A stretch of 61,267 nucleotides of DNA from positions 1 through 61,267 of the forward strand of contig JBFLWK010000010.1 in assembly GCA_040757695.1 (NCBI GenBank). The letters are read 5' to 3'. The position numbers and the translations under genes are program-made. The notes beneath the pieces are model-generated. The model saw only the letters and a list, made by a program, of their open reading frames with translations, did no database searches and was not told where the DNA came from. This stretch comes from Elusimicrobiota bacterium (GTDB taxonomy: Bacteria; Elusimicrobiota; UBA8919). Positions 8,443 to 15,675 of the stretch are shown piece after piece (position 1 is the stretch's first letter; the number at the start of each line of letters is the position of its first letter).

Positions 8443-10311
8443 CTATATTAAATCTAATTCCTTCAATTTTTTTTCTGTAGGCTTGCCAGTTTTTTTGTCC
8501 CATCCGCGGTACTGATAATACTGGTCAAGCATCTCGTCAAGTTTTACAACATTGCCTTTCGGAAGTCCTTCAGGCGCAGGTTCTTTTAAGAGCCGTTCAG
8601 GTAGTGTATCATCTTTTCTTGACATGCCTTCACGGATATTAAACAGGCGGTTGATATTTACTATGCGTTCACCAATTTTTTTCAGTTCTTTTTCTGTAAT
8701 TTTCCAACCCATCGTTATATCCATCGCCTCAATTATATCTTCGTAGTAAAGTGCCGGCGGAACCATCGTGCCATATTTGCAAATGCCTAATGATTCAATC
8801 ACAACAGAATAATTTTCATTATGGAAAACCATATAGCCTTTGTTTTTTTCAGAGAGCCGAATGCCTATTTCAGGCAGAAACTTTGTCCCATACCACTGTT
8901 TAATTTCTTTATCAAAAATCGTGCCTTCGTCTAAAACAGGAAACGCATATAAATGGTCAGCGCCCCGTGCAGCAGTCACATCTGCAAGCCCCATTGATTT
9001 CTGTGCTCTCGGTTCCTGCGAAGCCATTTCCTGCCCTTTTACATGCATCACATATTTTTCAGCGCCTTTACCGATTTTTTGGGCAGCACGATAAGAGCCT
9101 TCGGCTAAAAGATTCCCGAACTTGCCTTGGCGATTGGCAATTCTTTCAGTCAGTTCCGCAATTACATCTGGCTCACCCCAGTTTAGTTCTAATCCGTCAG
9201 TATCTTTTTTTGTTAAAATCCCTTTTTCATAACATTCCATTGCCCACGAGATTGTGCCACCTGTCTCAATTGAATCCATTCCGTACTCATCACAAAGATG
9301 ATGGATGAACATTATTGATTCTAAATCGGAATTACCACACCGTGGACCGAGTGCATCAAGGCATTCGTATTCAGGACCTTTACCTGTGGTATTGTATTTA
9401 CCTGATGAGACACAGATAAATCTGCCGCATCGCTGGATACAGGCATAGTCAGCCCGGGGTCTTAAAAGATATTTTCTGTATTCATCACATTTAATTTTAT
9501 CCGCTTCTGAAAAAACGCCACTCTGGAAATTTCTCGTTGGTAATCGGCCTATTGACTGCATCAAATCAACCAGTTCTGTTGTCCCGTATTTTACTCTGCC
9601 TTCAGTATAGGGATGAGCAAGCACTTTATCATACCATTTTTTTACACAGTTGAGATATTTTTCCGGCTTTGTGATATTTATACTGCCTGTACCACGAACG
9701 GCAATCAGTTTCAGTTTTTTTGAACCCATCACACAGCCCATCGCACTTCTGGCAGCGACACGACCATTCCTTGTGATTATTGCTGATTGCCGACAAAGAT
9801 TTTCGCCCGCAGGACCTATTGCAACGGATTCTATTTGTTCATCATTATGTATCTTTTTTATTTCATCCATTGCTTCGTATGTTTTTCTACCCCATAGATT
9901 CTTCGCTTCTCGTATCTCACATCTCTCATCTTCTACATAGATATAAACTGGCTTTTTGGATTTACCACTAATAATTATTCCGTCATAACCGGCAAGTTTT
10001 AATTCAGGACCCCAGAAGCCGCCGGAATGTGCTTCACCCCAACCATCAGTTAACGGATTTTTCGCAGCAACTGTATATCTTGAAGCTTGTGGAAACATTG
10101 TTCCTGTTAAAGGTCCAACTGAAAAAAATAAAACATTTTTTTTAGAAAGCGGGTCAATACCTTTAGGAATCATATCGTAAAGCATTTTTGAAGCAAACCC
10201 TGAGCCGCCTATATACTTTTCTACCAAATTCCACGGAAGCGGTTTTTTCTCAATTTTTCCTTTTGTTAAATCAACATATAACAACTGCCCGGCATATCCG
10301 CCTTTGAACAT
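8443..10311 (-). CDS. Tungsten-dependent aldehyde:ferredoxin oxidoreductase family enzyme
   Basis: A 622-residue AOR-family enzyme, which oxidises aldehydes to acids with ferredoxin, using a bis-pyranopterin tungsten centre and one 4Fe-4S cluster. The N-terminal domain is typical (GYAGQLLYVDLTKGKI; EKYIGGSGFASKMLY; VGPLTGTMFPQASRYTVAAK; EAHSGGFWGPELKLAGYDGI). The cluster-ligand site is unusual: YACIQRCGRFICV has spacing Cx3Cx4C instead of the usual Cx2Cx3C; the fourth Cys is in SLGICKYG. The ATG at 10311 is preferred over a TTG at 10317. It stands alone, with no ferredoxin or cofactor gene beside it. The substrate is unknown. Confidence 0.88.
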   Translation of the reverse strand: MFKGGYAGQLLYVDLTKGKIEKKPLPWNLVEKYIGGSGFASKMLYDMIPKGIDPLSKKNVLFFSVGPLTGTMFPQASRYTVAAKNPLTDGWGEAHSGGFWGPELKLAGYDGIIISGKSKKPVYIYVEDERCEIREAKNLWGRKTYEAMDEIKKIHNDEQIESVAIGPAGENLCRQSAIITRNGRVAARSAMGCVMGSKKLKLIAVRGTGSINITKPEKYLNCVKKWYDKVLAHPYTEGRVKYGTTELVDLMQSIGRLPTRNFQSGVFSEADKIKCDEYRKYLLRPRADYACIQRCGRFICVSSGKYNTTGKGPEYECLDALGPRCGNSDLESIMFIHHLCDEYGMDSIETGGTISWAMECYEKGILTKKDTDGLELNWGEPDVIAELTERIANRQGKFGNLLAEGSYRAAQKIGKGAEKYVMHVKGQEMASQEPRAQKSMGLADVTAARGADHLYAFPVLDEGTIFDKEIKQWYGTKFLPEIGIRLSEKNKGYMVFHNENYSVVIESLGICKYGTMVPPALYYEDIIEAMDITMGWKITEKELKKIGERIVNINRLFNIREGMSRKDDTLPERLLKEPAPEGLPKGNVVKLDEMLDQYYQYRGWDKKTGKPTEKKLKELDLI

Positions 10312-10329
10312 AGTCAAATTCTCATTGTA

Positions 10330-10430
10330 ACACAGAAGTCACTGGATACACAGAGAGACACCAGAGATTAAGATTGAGATTAAGATTCCAAAAACTATTC
10401 AGTGATTTCAGTGTCCTCAGTGGCGTATAA
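10330..10430. repeat. Palindromic repeat (CAGTGA/TCACTG type)
   Basis: Left CACAGAAGTCACTGG and right CAGTGATTTCAGTGTCC are loosely complementary, with a 7-bp-period run GATTAAGATTGAGATTAAG in the centre. It fills the gap before the AOR gene; no promoter was recognised in it. Confidence 0.55.
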
Positions 10431-10452
10431 TTTCCTTGTGATATTTTTGAGT

Positions 10453-11619
10453 TCATTTTACTTTCTGGTAAAACTTTGCGATATCTTTATCGGATGGATC
10501 AAGTTTCAGCGCTTTTTCCCAGGCCAGTTTAGCATCTACCCGTTTTCCGAGCGCATAGTATGCAGAACCGAGCCGTTTCCATACGAGTATGTTGTCGGGT
10601 TCTATTGCGATAACAATCTCGCATTCTAAAATAGCGTGTTCGTATTTACCATCGTAAATATCTTCAAGTATTGTCGCAAGTTTCTGCTCTATAACATTTT
10701 TTCTTCCTTCCATTACTTCCAGTCGGGCGATTGTCGTATATTCTTTTTCCATAAAAATAAGTGTTTTTTCAGTAAGTTTGGCGTTAGGTGCGAGTTGCCA
10801 TGCATATCTGCTTGAGAGCACAGGCAGCCGTTCATCTTTACTGCCAAGAATATAAGCGGTTATACTTTTTCTGATAAGTTCGTTTATCTTACCTGCATCA
10901 GTAAGCGCTGGTGTCAGTGTTGAAACAAGTTTGCCTAATTTCTCAGCATGTTTCTGATATGTCGGATTTGATGGGTCTATTTCCAATAGTTGCTTAACTT
11001 TTTCCAGCGCATATGTATAACTACCTTTTTCTACCTGGAACTGGAATTCGTTAAGCAATGGTTTTACATTTTCTAACATTTTTGAGCGTGCCATTTCTAT
11101 CAGTTTCGGCGGGTTTTTCTGTTTCGGGTCTATTTTTAATATCTCTTCCCATACTGCTATCGCTTTTTTATAATCCTTTTTGTAAAATGATTCCATTGCA
11201 TTTTGGTAGAGCGTAAGGATATCCTGTGCATAAAGGCAGGAAAAAAATAAAAAGTTAAAAGCTAAAATTAAAATAACGGAAGAACGTGTTTTTTTAACAA
11301 TTGATGTAAAGATACTAATTAATTCGTCAGTTTCTTTGAATAAATTATCTACTTCGTTTTTTTGTATCAAACCGGAATTAAGCAATAATCTTAACCAATA
11401 TCTTGTTTCATTCGCTTCTTTTCTTGCGATATTTATACTGTGTGAAAAATCTTTTTTTGTCAGTCCAGAATACGCTTCTTCAGTATTAGCACCAACTGAT
11501 GTTGCAGAACGGGTTATTTGACCACCCAAAATTTTAGAAACTTGATTCAGCGGCAAATTTTGTACCAATTTAATTATCATTAGTGAAAATTTATATGTTC
11601 TTTCTTTCAAACCTAACAT
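10453..11619 (-). CDS. S23-type four-helix-bundle domain fused in frame to an exported TPR protein
   Basis: Residues 1-115 are an S23 (23S rRNA intervening-sequence protein) four-helix-bundle domain (LKERTYKFSLMIIKLVQNLP, then SVGANTEEAYSGLTKKDFSH and RKEANETRYWLRLLL). Residues about 116-131 are a hydrophobic stretch ending FFSCLYA-QD that looks like a signal peptide or membrane anchor. The remainder is a TPR-type helical protein (FYKKDYKKAIAVWEEILKID; ALGKRVDAKLAWEKALKLDP). No ATG, GTG or TTG lies in frame between the parts, so translation should give the fusion. The S23 part sits between inverted AT-rich arms at 11234-11659, as if an element had inserted into an older signal peptide. It is the last gene of the motor cluster. 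Confidence 0.85.
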   Translation of the reverse strand: MLGLKERTYKFSLMIIKLVQNLPLNQVSKILGGQITRSATSVGANTEEAYSGLTKKDFSHSINIARKEANETRYWLRLLLNSGLIQKNEVDNLFKETDELISIFTSIVKKTRSSVILILAFNFLFFSCLYAQDILTLYQNAMESFYKKDYKKAIAVWEEILKIDPKQKNPPKLIEMARSKMLENVKPLLNEFQFQVEKGSYTYALEKVKQLLEIDPSNPTYQKHAEKLGKLVSTLTPALTDAGKINELIRKSITAYILGSKDERLPVLSSRYAWQLAPNAKLTEKTLIFMEKEYTTIARLEVMEGRKNVIEQKLATILEDIYDGKYEHAILECEIVIAIEPDNILVWKRLGSAYYALGKRVDAKLAWEKALKLDPSDKDIAKFYQKVK

Positions 11620-11659
11620 TTTTTATTTTTATTTTAACTTTTATTTTAACTTTTTCTTA
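11234..11659. mobile_element. Hairpin element carrying an S23 four-helix-bundle ORF
   Basis: Left arm 11234-11276 (starts GGCAGGAAAAAAATAAAAAG, continues GTTAAAAGCTAAAATTAAAA) and right arm 11618-11659 (ATTTTTTATTTTTATTTTAA, then CTTTTATTTTAAC) are inverted copies with the S23 reading frame between them. The right arm provides the stop codon of the OmpA gene at 11646; the left end GGCA encodes the CLY of the signal peptide. This is the same architecture as at 51014-51553. Confidence 0.6.
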
Positions 11660-12416
11660 TTATGTTTATTTCAATTCGTCTGTTTTTTGCCTTATTTTCT
11701 TCGGTATCGTTTGGTGCAACAGGTTTATATTCACCGTAGCCGAATGTAGAGAATCTTTCGGGCACTATTTTTTCGGTATTGATAAAATAATTGATTACAC
11801 TGAATGCTCTTGCGGCAGAAAGTTCAAAGTTAGACCGGTATTTTTTTGATGAAATCGGAACATTATCAGTATGTCCTTCAACGATAATCGGGTTTCCCAT
11901 TGAACTGATAAGTTGTGCGATTTCTTTTAATGCAGGTAGCGCGGCATTTTTGAGTTCTGCAGAGCCACTATCAAACAGTATCGGATTGGCAAGCGAGATT
12001 TTTATCCGCTGTGCGTTTGTTTCAACTTTTGCGTATTCAGATAGATTCTTCTCTTTGATAAAATCTTCTATCTGTGTTCCGGCATTTGCCTCTTTTTCAA
12101 GTATTTCTATTCTTTTTAATTGTTCGGCACTACCACCAACACCTTTCTGAACCGCTGCCATCATTTTTTCGTAGCGGGCACCACCACTGTATAAAACTGA
12201 ATAGGCATAAAGTATCATAAAGAAAATCATCAGGATAGTCATAAGATTCGCATATGGTATTACCCAAGCACCTTCAGAAATAAAATGTTCACGAAGGTGA
12301 GGCTCGGTTTTTTCTTCTTCTGGTAAAGATTTTTCCTGCATTCCTAACTCGCCTTCAATCGCAGAAATTATATCCGCATCTTTTTCTTCAAAATAATCTT
12401 TGTCAAACTCGTCCAT
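11646..12416 (-). CDS. MotB/OmpA-type stator protein (second copy)
   Basis: A 256-residue MotB-like protein. A cytoplasmic acidic tail (1-50) is followed by a single membrane helix (VIPYANLMTILMIFFMILYA, about 52-72) and a C-terminal OmpA peptidoglycan-binding domain (PIIVEGHTDNVPISSKKY; ELSAARAFSVINYFI; RNRRIEINIIR). The Pro-Asp of proton-conducting MotB (the PxxD motif) is absent; the helix begins with VIPYANLMT, where N lies at the position usually held by the critical Asp. It is the second of two consecutive MotB-like genes after MotA. Confidence 0.85.
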   Translation of the reverse strand: MDEFDKDYFEEKDADIISAIEGELGMQEKSLPEEEKTEPHLREHFISEGAWVIPYANLMTILMIFFMILYAYSVLYSGGARYEKMMAAVQKGVGGSAEQLKRIEILEKEANAGTQIEDFIKEKNLSEYAKVETNAQRIKISLANPILFDSGSAELKNAALPALKEIAQLISSMGNPIIVEGHTDNVPISSKKYRSNFELSAARAFSVINYFINTEKIVPERFSTFGYGEYKPVAPNDTEENKAKNRRIEINIIRKS

Positions 12417-12449
12417 AATAAAACCTTAACTGCGTAAAACGAGAGACGA

Positions 12450-12515
12450 TAAAAGTAAGACGGTGGACGAAAAATCATTTACCGTTTACCTTCTACCGTC
12501 TACCTTCTTGCGCCT
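12450..12515. repeat. Repeat in the gap between the two MotB-like genes
   Basis: The plus strand reads ACGGTGGACG... then TTTACCGTTTACCTTCTACC and GTCTACCTTC: a 7-bp-type run of TACCTTC/TACCGTT words with partial complementarity to the left part (GACGGTGGACGA). Confidence 0.6.
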
Positions 12516-12525
12516 TTGCCGCTAA

Positions 12526-13182
12526 TTACCGCACCATCACGATTTCTATCCGTCTGTTTCGCGCCCTGCCTTCTTCGGTCTCGTTTGATGCAACTGACTT
12601 AAATTCTCCATAGCCAGCAGCAACAAATCTACTTTCAGGTATCCCAAATACTACCGAGAAGAATTCTATAACACTGTAAGCTCTTGCAACAGACAGTTCC
12701 CAGTTGGTTGCATACTGTCCTCTGGTAATCGGTCTGTTGTCGGTATGTCCTTCTATAATTATAGTGTTGGGTACAGGCTTGATAATTCTTGCAACATCCT
12801 TCATTGCGATTTTTGTTGCAGCAGGCAGTTCGGCACTACCGGGATTAAAAAGGACAGGCGAGTTAAGTATGATTTTGATTTGTTTTTCGGTAACTTCTAC
12901 TGATGTATATTCCAACTTTTCGTTTTGAACAAGTTCGCTAACTTTTGTTGCGGTTTCTTCTTCGGTAAATTTTTTTACTACTTTTTCAGCACGGAATTCG
13001 GCTGATGTAGCACCCCGAAACTTTTTTTCAAGCCCTTTTGTAATATCAGCCCGCATATCCGCTGACATTCGGGTTAAACCGTACAGCATCAGGAAGAACA
13101 GCATCAGGTTTGTAACCATATCTGAATATACCGTTGTCCAGATATTGCCTTCCTGTGAATCGGTTTCTCGTCGGTCAGCCAT
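12526..13182 (-). CDS. MotB/OmpA-type stator protein (first copy)
   Basis: A 218-residue MotB-like protein with one N-terminal helix (NIWTTVYSDMVTNLMLFFLM LYG region, about 13-35) and a C-terminal OmpA domain (NTIIIEGHTDNRPITRGQY; ELSVARAYSVIEFF; RNRRIEIVMVR). The helix starts TVYSDMVTNLM, so an Asp is present at the position of the essential proton-binding residue of MotB. It is therefore the better candidate for the working stator; the neighbour at 11646 lacks it. It lies between MotA and the second MotB-like gene. Confidence 0.87.
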   Translation of the reverse strand: MADRRETDSQEGNIWTTVYSDMVTNLMLFFLMLYGLTRMSADMRADITKGLEKKFRGATSAEFRAEKVVKKFTEEETATKVSELVQNEKLEYTSVEVTEKQIKIILNSPVLFNPGSAELPAATKIAMKDVARIIKPVPNTIIIEGHTDNRPITRGQYATNWELSVARAYSVIEFFSVVFGIPESRFVAAGYGEFKSVASNETEEGRARNRRIEIVMVR

Positions 13183-13189
13183 AATAACA

Positions 13190-13268
13190 CCAGCAAATAG
13201 GAAGTGGGAAGTAAAGTCATTTACTACTAACCACTAACAACTAACCACTTACCACTTACTACTTACTA
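13190..13268. repeat. Heptanucleotide-type repeat between motA and motB
   Basis: The plus strand runs through ACTAACCACTAACAACTAAC and CACTTACTACTTACTACTT, 7-bp units of ACTAACC/CTTACTA type, with GGAAGTGGGAAGTAAAGTC as the partly complementary left arm. It provides the MotA stop region. Confidence 0.75.
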
Positions 13269-14039
13269 CTTTTTTTCGGTTTCTTTTCCGCGGAGTTTAT
13301 ACGCCAGAAACGCTTCAAGTTTCGTCTGAACAACAACCGGCACATCACCTTTCTGGATTGACAACACACCGCGTGCTAAAAGTTCTTTTAATGTGATTTC
13401 ATCTTCGGAATAAATTGTAAGTTTGCCTGCTATCGGTAAAAATATAAAATTTGCGCCAAAAATCCCATAAAATGTCGTGGTGACCGCTATCGCCATCGCC
13501 GCACCCATTGATTGTGCATCTTGCAAATTTCGTAAAACCTGAACAACGCCGATAAGTGTGCCTAACAATCCAAAAATAGGTGCATATGCGCCCATTGAAC
13601 GAAAAATAGATGCAACCTGATGGTGTCGCTGACGGATTAGTGAAAGTTCCTTCTCAAGTTTTTCTTTGATGAGTTCCGTTTCTAAACCATCAACTACCAT
13701 TTGCAGTGCCTCTTTTAAAAATGGCGTTTCTAATTTTGGAATATCTTCCTGTAATTTTTCAATCCCTTCCCGTTTTGATTTCTCAGCAAGTGAAACAATC
13801 GTTTTTATCGCGATATCATTGCCAATTCTTTTAGGCGGAAAAATCATCATTGTTATTGCTTTTGGGATAATTTTTACTATTTTCCAAGGATATGTAAGCA
13901 ATGCCGCACCAAATGTTCCACCGAATACAAGTATCGCAGCATTGATGTCTAAAAGAAGATTAACGATATTACCTTGAACCATAACATAATAGACAGCACC
14001 ACCGCCAACAAGTATCCCACATAAAGTCATTAAGTCCAT
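13266..14039 (-). CDS. motA: MotA-type motor stator protein
   Basis: A 257-residue MotA homologue: two N-terminal helices (MDLMTLCGILVGGGAVYYVM; DINAAILVFGGTFGAALLTY), a cytoplasmic loop and two C-terminal helices. The last pair carries the family signature APIFGLLGTLIGVVQVLRNL and GAAMAIAVTTTFYGIFGANF, with the Pro residues that shape the ion path. MotA with MotB converts ion flow into force on FliG. The start at 14039 has GAGGT 5 bases upstream. The next gene upstream is the FliF-FliG-type fusion, so the pair probably acts on it. This is closer to MotA than to ExbB/TolQ by length and loop. Confidence 0.9.
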   Translation of the reverse strand: MDLMTLCGILVGGGAVYYVMVQGNIVNLLLDINAAILVFGGTFGAALLTYPWKIVKIIPKAITMMIFPPKRIGNDIAIKTIVSLAEKSKREGIEKLQEDIPKLETPFLKEALQMVVDGLETELIKEKLEKELSLIRQRHHQVASIFRSMGAYAPIFGLLGTLIGVVQVLRNLQDAQSMGAAMAIAVTTTFYGIFGANFIFLPIAGKLTIYSEDEITLKELLARGVLSIQKGDVPVVVQTKLEAFLAYKLRGKETEKK

Positions 14040-14046
14040 AGTTACC

Positions 14047-14160
14047 TCACAAAAAACAATTAAAAATGTAAAATGTAAAATTAAAAATTTATGTCAAAGA
14101 TTTTAATAAAACAATCTGCCACAATTTTTAATTTTGAATTTTTAATTTTTAATTGCCTTT
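14047..14160. repeat. AT-rich palindromic element (AATTAAAAAT...ATTTTTAATTGCCTTT)
   Basis: It opens with ACAATTAAAAATGTAAAATG and closes with AATTTTTAATTTTTAATTGC followed by CTTT, so the ends are inverted repeats of 7-bp A/T units. The central CCACAATTTTTAATT matches the signal-peptide cassettes at 45549, 47286, 49761 and 58553. It lies between motA and the FliF/FliG gene. Confidence 0.75.
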
Positions 14161-14161
14161 A

Positions 14162-15610
14162 TTATATCAGTCCTCTATCTTTCAGCCGACGAACAATATC
14201 TATAATCCGCTTTTTTTCTATTTCAAGCCGCTGCGGTGTTAGTGGTTTTCCTAATTCCATCTCCTGTTTCAGCCTGGTGGCAGCACCTGATGGCAAAACA
14301 GAAACTATTTTTTCTTGTTGATTGGCTGGCAGTATTTTTATTACCTGACTGAATACAGCAGTCCCCACCTGCTTGATTACAAGTTGAACCCCTGCAACAT
14401 CCAGCATCGCCAGAATATCCAGCCGGATAATTTGTCGCTCCACTTTCTGTGCAAGTTGCGGGTTTTTTGTCTTGAGTTCATTGATAATTTCTATCTGTGT
14501 TTTTTCGTCTGCATTATTCACAATCTGCTGTATCTTCTCTTCGCCACCAACCAGATAGTCAATCCTTGTTCTTAACTGTCGCTCTATTTTTTCAACATCA
14601 GTTGCATCAAACTCTTCCGTCTTAGAAAGCAGTGTTATCACCTCTTTCTTTTTGTCAACTGCAAGTTCACTCAAAACTTTTGATGATAATTCTGGCGCAA
14701 GATAATTAACAACTGTCGCTATATTTTTGGAGGTCTCATTTTTAATAAGAAAAATAAGTTCTTTAAGATTCTCAGTGCTGATAAACGAAAAAAGCGGCTC
14801 TTTACCTTCGGATGTTAATCCTTTTTTTACTTCTGCTGGCTGAGCAATCTCAGGGATTACAGCGCCGGCGGAAAAACCAGCGGTTGCTTCTGCTGTTTTT
14901 TCCTTAAATGATGATGCGGAACTGACTGCGGCTGAAACAAGGTCTTTTGCAAATTTCTGAAACGGTCCGAACAGAAATAGTGAAACTGTTAGCGTAAAAC
15001 CGACTGCTGCAAGAATACCAAAAATCCAATAGATATTCGGCGGATAAATAAGCGAACCCCACGAAAACACATTCTTCTGAAAACTCATCTGCTGAATATT
15101 CAGTTCATCACCGCGTTCAGGAACAATACCTAAAAGCCCTGTAGAAACTTTTTTTACAATCTCAACTACTGCTGATGAGACAGATTTATCCAGAATGATT
15201 GTTACTGAAAGTTTCTTTATTAGCGTTCGGGTGTCTTCGCCAAGTGCAGACATCATTACTGATTCTACTCTTTTTTCAGCAAGCGTTTCTTTGATTGGCA
15301 CACCTGGTAAAATCATCTCATCTTCTTTTTTAGCAGGTGCTTTCTCTTTTTTCTCGCTGATTAGTTCTACATTGACGATAATAACTATCTTTTCGGTACC
15401 TGTAATCTCGGTAAGCACCTTTTTTAGCCGACTTTCAAGATTCGTCTCAATCGCAATTTTCGTCTCAATCGGACTTTTTACTTCTTTTTGTGAAAACGCA
15501 GATGAACACAGATAAGCAACGCAGATACCCGCAGATAAAACAAACCTTACCAAATTTTTAACCTTCCCCCGATTAAAATCGGGGGCTACATTATCTTTAA
15601 CCTGTTTCAC
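14162..15610 (-). CDS. FliF-FliG-type fusion: periplasmic MS-ring-like domain, membrane helix and cytoplasmic FliG M/C domains
   Basis: The start is the GTG at 15610, chosen for the GGAGG 5 bases upstream. Residues 20-40 form a signal peptide (VRFVLSAGICVAYLCSSAFS). The periplasmic part matches the end of FliF (LESRLKKVLTEITGTEKIVI; LSVTIILDKS...; VPERGDELNIQQMSF), followed by a helix at about 192-215. The cytoplasmic part matches FliG: VVNYLAPELSSKVLSELAV, then LVGGEEKIQQIVNNAD with IEIINELKTKNPQLAQKVE, and C-terminal IVSVLPSGAATRLKQEMELG with RIIDIVRRLKDRGLI. The early FliF ring domains and the FliG N domain are missing. In the torque helix the LDDRS..REVD of flagellar FliG is replaced by LDVAG..IKQVG, so the key charged residues are lost. 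It probably forms a motor scaffold for the adjacent MotA/MotB, not a flagellum. Confidence 0.85.
   Translation of the reverse strand: MKQVKDNVAPDFNRGKVKNLVRFVLSAGICVAYLCSSAFSQKEVKSPIETKIAIETNLESRLKKVLTEITGTEKIVIIVNVELISEKKEKAPAKKEDEMILPGVPIKETLAEKRVESVMMSALGEDTRTLIKKLSVTIILDKSVSSAVVEIVKKVSTGLLGIVPERGDELNIQQMSFQKNVFSWGSLIYPPNIYWIFGILAAVGFTLTVSLFLFGPFQKFAKDLVSAAVSSASSFKEKTAEATAGFSAGAVIPEIAQPAEVKKGLTSEGKEPLFSFISTENLKELIFLIKNETSKNIATVVNYLAPELSSKVLSELAVDKKKEVITLLSKTEEFDATDVEKIERQLRTRIDYLVGGEEKIQQIVNNADEKTQIEIINELKTKNPQLAQKVERQIIRLDILAMLDVAGVQLVIKQVGTAVFSQVIKILPANQQEKIVSVLPSGAATRLKQEMELGKPLTPQRLEIEKKRIIDIVRRLKDRGLI
15495..15575. repeat. Repeat-encoded signal peptide of the FliF/FliG-like protein
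   Basis: Minus-strand ATCTGCGGGTATCTGCG, then TTATCTGTGTTCATCTGCG, belongs to the ATCTGCGGTCATCTGCG family seen at 28157 and 32613; here it encodes SAGICVAYLCSSAF. Just upstream, CCCCCGATTTTAATCGGGGG (15566-15585) is a perfect palindrome within the coding region, encoding APDFNRG. Confidence 0.7.
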
Positions 15611-15631
15611 GTTTTCCTCCAAAATCTTTGT

Positions 15632-15668
15632 TTCGCGTTTTGTTTCGCGTTTTTTTCGCGTCAGTTTG
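15632..15668. repeat. GTTTCGCG-type repeat between the barrel gene and the FliF/FliG gene
   Basis: Three GTTTCGCGT-like words (GTTTCGCGTTTTGTTTCGCG, then TTTTTTTCGCGTC). The same unit is inserted in frame in ispE (18736) and nadB (19986). Here it occupies the 65-bp spacer between stop 15676 and start 15610. Confidence 0.85.
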
Positions 15669-15675
15669 GCGCGTT

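Noticed and set aside
11646-14039. Zorya-type phage defence (ZorA/ZorB)
   Set aside because: MotA/MotB-like proteins are present, but without ZorC/D/E-type genes and with a FliF/FliG-like partner, a motor role is better supported.
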